Source: Streptomyces sp. AM 2-1-1 (lineage in GTDB: Bacteria; Actinomycetota; Actinomycetes; Streptomycetales; Streptomycetaceae). Taken from it: a stretch of DNA of 64,000 nucleotides. Position numbers and translations under genes: made by a program. The DNA lies in assembly GCF_029167645.1 (NCBI RefSeq), contig NZ_CP119147.1, forward strand, positions 868,001-932,000, written 5' to 3'. The notes below the pieces were generated by a model. That model saw only the letters and a program-made list of their open reading frames with translations. It did not search any database and had not been told where the DNA came from. This document shows, one piece after another, positions 61,499 to 64,000 of the stretch. The first letter of the stretch is position 1; the number at the start of each line of letters is the position of its first letter.

Positions 61499-62005
61499 AT
61501 GCAGTTCGGACGCACCTTCGAGGAGTTCGAGGTCGGCGCGGTCTACAAGCACTGGCCGGGAAAGACGGTCACCGAGTACGACGACCACCTCTTCTGCCTG
61601 CTGACCATGAACCACCACCCGCTGCACATGGACAGCAACTACGCGCGGAACACGACCGACTTCGGCAAGAACGTGGTCGTCGGCAACTACGTCTACTCGC
61701 TGCTGCTGGGCATGTCGGTGCCGGACGTCTCGGGCAAGGCCATCGCCAACCTGGAGGTGGAGTCGCTGCGGCACATCGCGCCCACCTTCCACGGCGACAC
61801 GATCTACGGCGAGACCACCGTGCTGGACAAGACGCCGTCGAAGTCCAAGAGCGACCGGGGCATCGTGTACGTCGAGACCCGGGGCTACAAGCAGGACGGC
61901 ACCGTCGTCTGCGTCTTCCGGCGCAAGGTGATGGTCCCCACGCAGGAGTACACCGAGGCACGCGGCGGCGAGCAGCCGGGCCGCCCCACCCCCGCCGCCC
62001 ACTGA
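61499..62005 (+). CDS. MaoC family dehydratase (probable mesaconyl-CoA hydratase)
   Basis: The product is 168 residues, a hot-dog fold hydratase. The motif TMNHHPLHMDSNYARNTTDFG (about residues 39-59) contains the catalytic Asp/His hydratase-2 pattern, with NYVYSLLLGMSV after it. Position between the lyase and the acyl-CoA dehydrogenase suggests hydration of mesaconyl-CoA to beta-methylmalyl-CoA. The ATG at 61499 lies 2 nt after the lyase stop. Confidence 0.92.
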   Translation: MQFGRTFEEFEVGAVYKHWPGKTVTEYDDHLFCLLTMNHHPLHMDSNYARNTTDFGKNVVVGNYVYSLLLGMSVPDVSGKAIANLEVESLRHIAPTFHGDTIYGETTVLDKTPSKSKSDRGIVYVETRGYKQDGTVVCVFRRKVMVPTQEYTEARGGEQPGRPTPAAH

Positions 62006-62028
62006 GCCGAGCCACAGGAGAAGCCGTC

Positions 62029-63234
62029 ATGACGCGACTCGCCCGGACCGCAGGTCTGACCGACGTACAGCAGGAAATCCTGTCCACCGTGAGGGACTTC
62101 GTCGACAAGGAGATCATCCCGGTCGCCACCGCCCTGGAGCACCGCGACGAGTACCCCACCGAGATCGTCGAGGGTCTCAAGGAGTTGGGCCTCTTCGGGC
62201 TGATGATCCCGGAGGAGTACGGCGGGCTGGGCGAGTCGCTGCTCACCTACGCGCTGTGCGTGGAGGAGATCGCGCGCGGCTGGATGAGCGTGTCGGGGAT
62301 CATCAACACGCACTTCATCGTGGCGTACATGCTCAAGCAGCACGGCACGCAGGAGCAGAAGGACACGTTCCTGCCGCGGATGGCGCTGGGCGAGGTGCGG
62401 GGCGCCTTCTCGATGTCGGAGCCGGCTCTCGGCTCCGACGTGTCGGCGATCACCTCCAAGGGGGTCAGGGAAGGGGACGAGTACGTCCTCGACGGCCAGA
62501 AGATGTGGCTCACCAACGGCGGCACGTCGACGCTGGTGGCCGTTCTCTGCCGGAGTGACGAAGGACACCCCGAGGGCACGGCCCCGCACAAGTCGATGAC
62601 GACCTTCCTGGTGGAGAAGGAGGCCGGCTTCGGCGAGGTCAGGCCCGGCCTCACCATCCCCGGGAAGATCGACAAGATGGGGTACAAGGGCGTCGACACC
62701 ACGGAACTCATCATGGACGGACTGCGCATTCCGGCCAATCGGGTCCTCGGTGGCACCACCGGCCGAGGGTTTTACCAAATGATGGACGGAGTCGAGGTGG
62801 GACGGGTCAACGTGGCGGCTCGTGGCTGTGGCGTCGCTCAGCGTGCATTCGAATTGGGCGTTTCCTACGCGCAGCAGCGCCAGACCTTCGGAAAACCGAT
62901 CGCCCAGCACCAGGCCATCCAGTTCAAATTGGCCGAAATGGCCACCAAGGTCGAAGCGGCGCATGCCATGATGGTAAACGCGGCCCGCAAAAAGGACTCC
63001 GGGGAACGTAACGACCTGGAGGCAGGGATGGCGAAGTACCTCGCCTCCGAATACTGCAAGGAAGTCGTCGAAGACGCCTTCCGCATCCACGGCGGTTACG
63101 GCTTCTCCAAGGAGTACGAGATCGAGCGCCTCTACCGCGAGGCTCCGATGCTGCTGATCGGTGAGGGTACCGCCGAGATCCAGAAGATGATCATTGGCCG
63201 CCGACTGCTGGAGGAGTACCGCTTGCAGGGCTGA
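62029..63234 (+). CDS. acyl-CoA dehydrogenase (probable methylsuccinyl-CoA dehydrogenase)
   Basis: The product is 401 residues, a normal FAD acyl-CoA dehydrogenase. FSMSEPALGSDVSA (about residues 127-140), MWLTNGG (FAD), QRQTFGKPIAQHQAIQ, DAFRIHGGYGFSKEYEIERL and LLIGEGTAEIQKMIIGR (catalytic Glu) are clear. By position it would oxidise methylsuccinyl-CoA to mesaconyl-CoA. It is shorter than the roughly 550-residue methylsuccinyl-CoA dehydrogenase I recall from Rhodobacter, so the role rests on context. From about 62,700 to 63,060 codons are unusually AT-ending (TTG, GTA, TTT, AAA, GAA) compared with the rest. ATG 62029 follows AGGAGAA. It is the last gene of the ccr operon. Confidence 0.92.
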   Translation: MTRLARTAGLTDVQQEILSTVRDFVDKEIIPVATALEHRDEYPTEIVEGLKELGLFGLMIPEEYGGLGESLLTYALCVEEIARGWMSVSGIINTHFIVAYMLKQHGTQEQKDTFLPRMALGEVRGAFSMSEPALGSDVSAITSKGVREGDEYVLDGQKMWLTNGGTSTLVAVLCRSDEGHPEGTAPHKSMTTFLVEKEAGFGEVRPGLTIPGKIDKMGYKGVDTTELIMDGLRIPANRVLGGTTGRGFYQMMDGVEVGRVNVAARGCGVAQRAFELGVSYAQQRQTFGKPIAQHQAIQFKLAEMATKVEAAHAMMVNAARKKDSGERNDLEAGMAKYLASEYCKEVVEDAFRIHGGYGFSKEYEIERLYREAPMLLIGEGTAEIQKMIIGRRLLEEYRLQG

Positions 63235-63414
63235 TTGCCCCTTGAGTGGTGGTTTGACCGCGAAGAAGATCACATCCAGTGATCCTCGGGCGGGGTCCCG
63301 CAGCTGTCCGACTCGGGTGCTGGCTTGCCCAGTTGTGGCCACCAACCGATAGCATCGACGGAAAGCCGCCGTCCCCCGTTGCCAGCGCGGCATCATCCGC
63401 TACGAAGGTCATTC

Positions 63415-64000
63415 ATGCCCGACAGCCCTACCTCCGCACACCGCGGCGGGGTCCGCATCGCTCGCGGAGCCTCGCCGTGGCTCCTCCCGACCGTCGCCAC
63501 CGCGGCGCTCAGCCTGACCCGGGCGCGCACGTCCGGCCGCTGGGCCGCCGTCGCCGTACCCGCCACCGCGCTCGCGGCGGGCATGCTGTGGTTCTTCCGC
63601 GACCCCGAGCGTGAGATCACGCAGGGCCGGGTGATCTCCCCGGCCGACGGTGTGGTGCAGAGCATCATGCCGTGGAAGGACGGGCGCACCCGCGTCGCGA
63701 TCTTCATGAGCCCGCTCAACGTCCACGTCAACCGCGCTCCGCTGGCCGGTACCGTGACGTCGGTCGAGCACGTTCCGGGCGGGTTCGTCCCGGCGTTCAA
63801 CAAGGAGAGCGAGAACAACGAGCGCGTCGTCTGGCACTTCGACACCGAGCTCGGCGACATCGAGATGATCCAGATCGCCGGCGCCGTCGCGCGCCGCATC
63901 GTGCCCTACCTCCCCGAGGGCACCAAGGTCGAGCAGGGTGAGCGCATCGGTCTGATCCGCTTCGGCTCGCGCGTGGACATCTACCTGCCGGAAGGGGTCG
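63415..64000 (+). CDS. psd: phosphatidylserine decarboxylase proenzyme (partial, 5' end)
   Basis: The first 195 residues are visible; the gene runs off the window. The enzyme decarboxylates phosphatidylserine to phosphatidylethanolamine at the membrane after self-cleavage to a pyruvoyl enzyme. A hydrophobic region (about residues 22-60) precedes WFFRDPERE, VISPADGVVQ, IFMSPLNVHVNRAP, GFVPAFNKESENNER and GLIRFGSRVDIYLP, where the Gly-Ser is the self-cleavage site. This is the short Psd type. ATG 63415 has GAAGG upstream. It is 180 bp downstream of the ccr operon and separate from it. Confidence 0.95.
   Translation, partial: MPDSPTSAHRGGVRIARGASPWLLPTVATAALSLTRARTSGRWAAVAVPATALAAGMLWFFRDPEREITQGRVISPADGVVQSIMPWKDGRTRVAIFMSPLNVHVNRAPLAGTVTSVEHVPGGFVPAFNKESENNERVVWHFDTELGDIEMIQIAGAVARRIVPYLPEGTKVEQGERIGLIRFGSRVDIYLPEGV

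Overview
The window is high-GC DNA with strong third-position GC bias, GTG/ATG/TTG starts behind AGGAGG-like sites, and long antisense ORFs that are shadows of real genes. Gene content (ALF-repeat surface protein with an LAXTG anchor, a CebR-type operator, an ethylmalonyl-CoA pathway cluster, many secreted hydrolases, a GAAC-N4-GTTC SOS box) points to a Streptomyces chromosome. No rRNA, tRNA, CRISPR array, transposase or phage structural gene was seen.

Layout. 1-6.4 kb: 5' part of an NAD+-dependent DNA ligase, a LacI regulator, a membrane phosphatase-like protein, and a metallo-hydrolase/DedA pair. 6.4-10.8 kb: a divergent catabolic cluster controlled by an IclR protein (ornithine-cyclodeaminase-like enzyme one way; amidohydrolase and M19 dipeptidase-like protein the other). 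10.8-14.7 kb: metallo-hydrolase, a lysine-free aminotransferase homologue, and an ALF-repeat wall protein. 14.8-22.6 kb: PAP2-lipid kinase fusion, methyltransferase, small VOC and DUF proteins, a decayed arginase-family fragment, a polytopic membrane protein, DJ-1/PfpI, HAD and GNAT enzymes, then a short 38-bp repeat array. 22.7-26.8 kb: LapA-like protein, a secreted cellulose-binding protein behind a perfect CebR box, and a secreted CocE-type hydrolase. 27.2-32.4 kb: a translationally coupled four-peptidase operon (M55, M20, S9, S66) suited to peptides containing D-amino acids. 32.7-41.4 kb: metallophosphoesterase, secreted M64 protease, VOC protein, an FAD monooxygenase flanked by imperfect direct repeats of about 64 bp (a likely insertion), CorA, aldo/keto reductase and LysR. 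41.4-49.1 kb: an MFS exporter fused to three carboxypeptidase-regulatory-like domains, an SRPBCC protein, a radical SAM protein behind an SOS box, a secreted peptidase, GNAT and HEAT proteins.

49.5-64 kb is dominated by acetyl-CoA assimilation: a tandem-duplicated 3-hydroxyacyl-CoA dehydrogenase with a TetR regulator, then crotonyl-CoA carboxylase/reductase, ethylmalonyl-CoA mutase, a CoA-ester lyase, a MaoC hydratase and an acyl-CoA dehydrogenase, followed by the start of phosphatidylserine decarboxylase. Between the two halves lies an island (52.2-56.7 kb) with a fused acyltransferase-like/aminotransferase protein translationally coupled to a CDP-diacylglycerol-synthase-like protein, a membrane-anchored Mrr-type nuclease and a GNAT protein. 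The acyltransferase/aminotransferase/CTP-transferase pair is the best candidate here for an undescribed pathway, possibly for a lipid-linked amine.

Limits: all assignments come from reading motifs and context; no database search was possible. Start codons were chosen from ribosome binding sites and signal peptides and are inferences.
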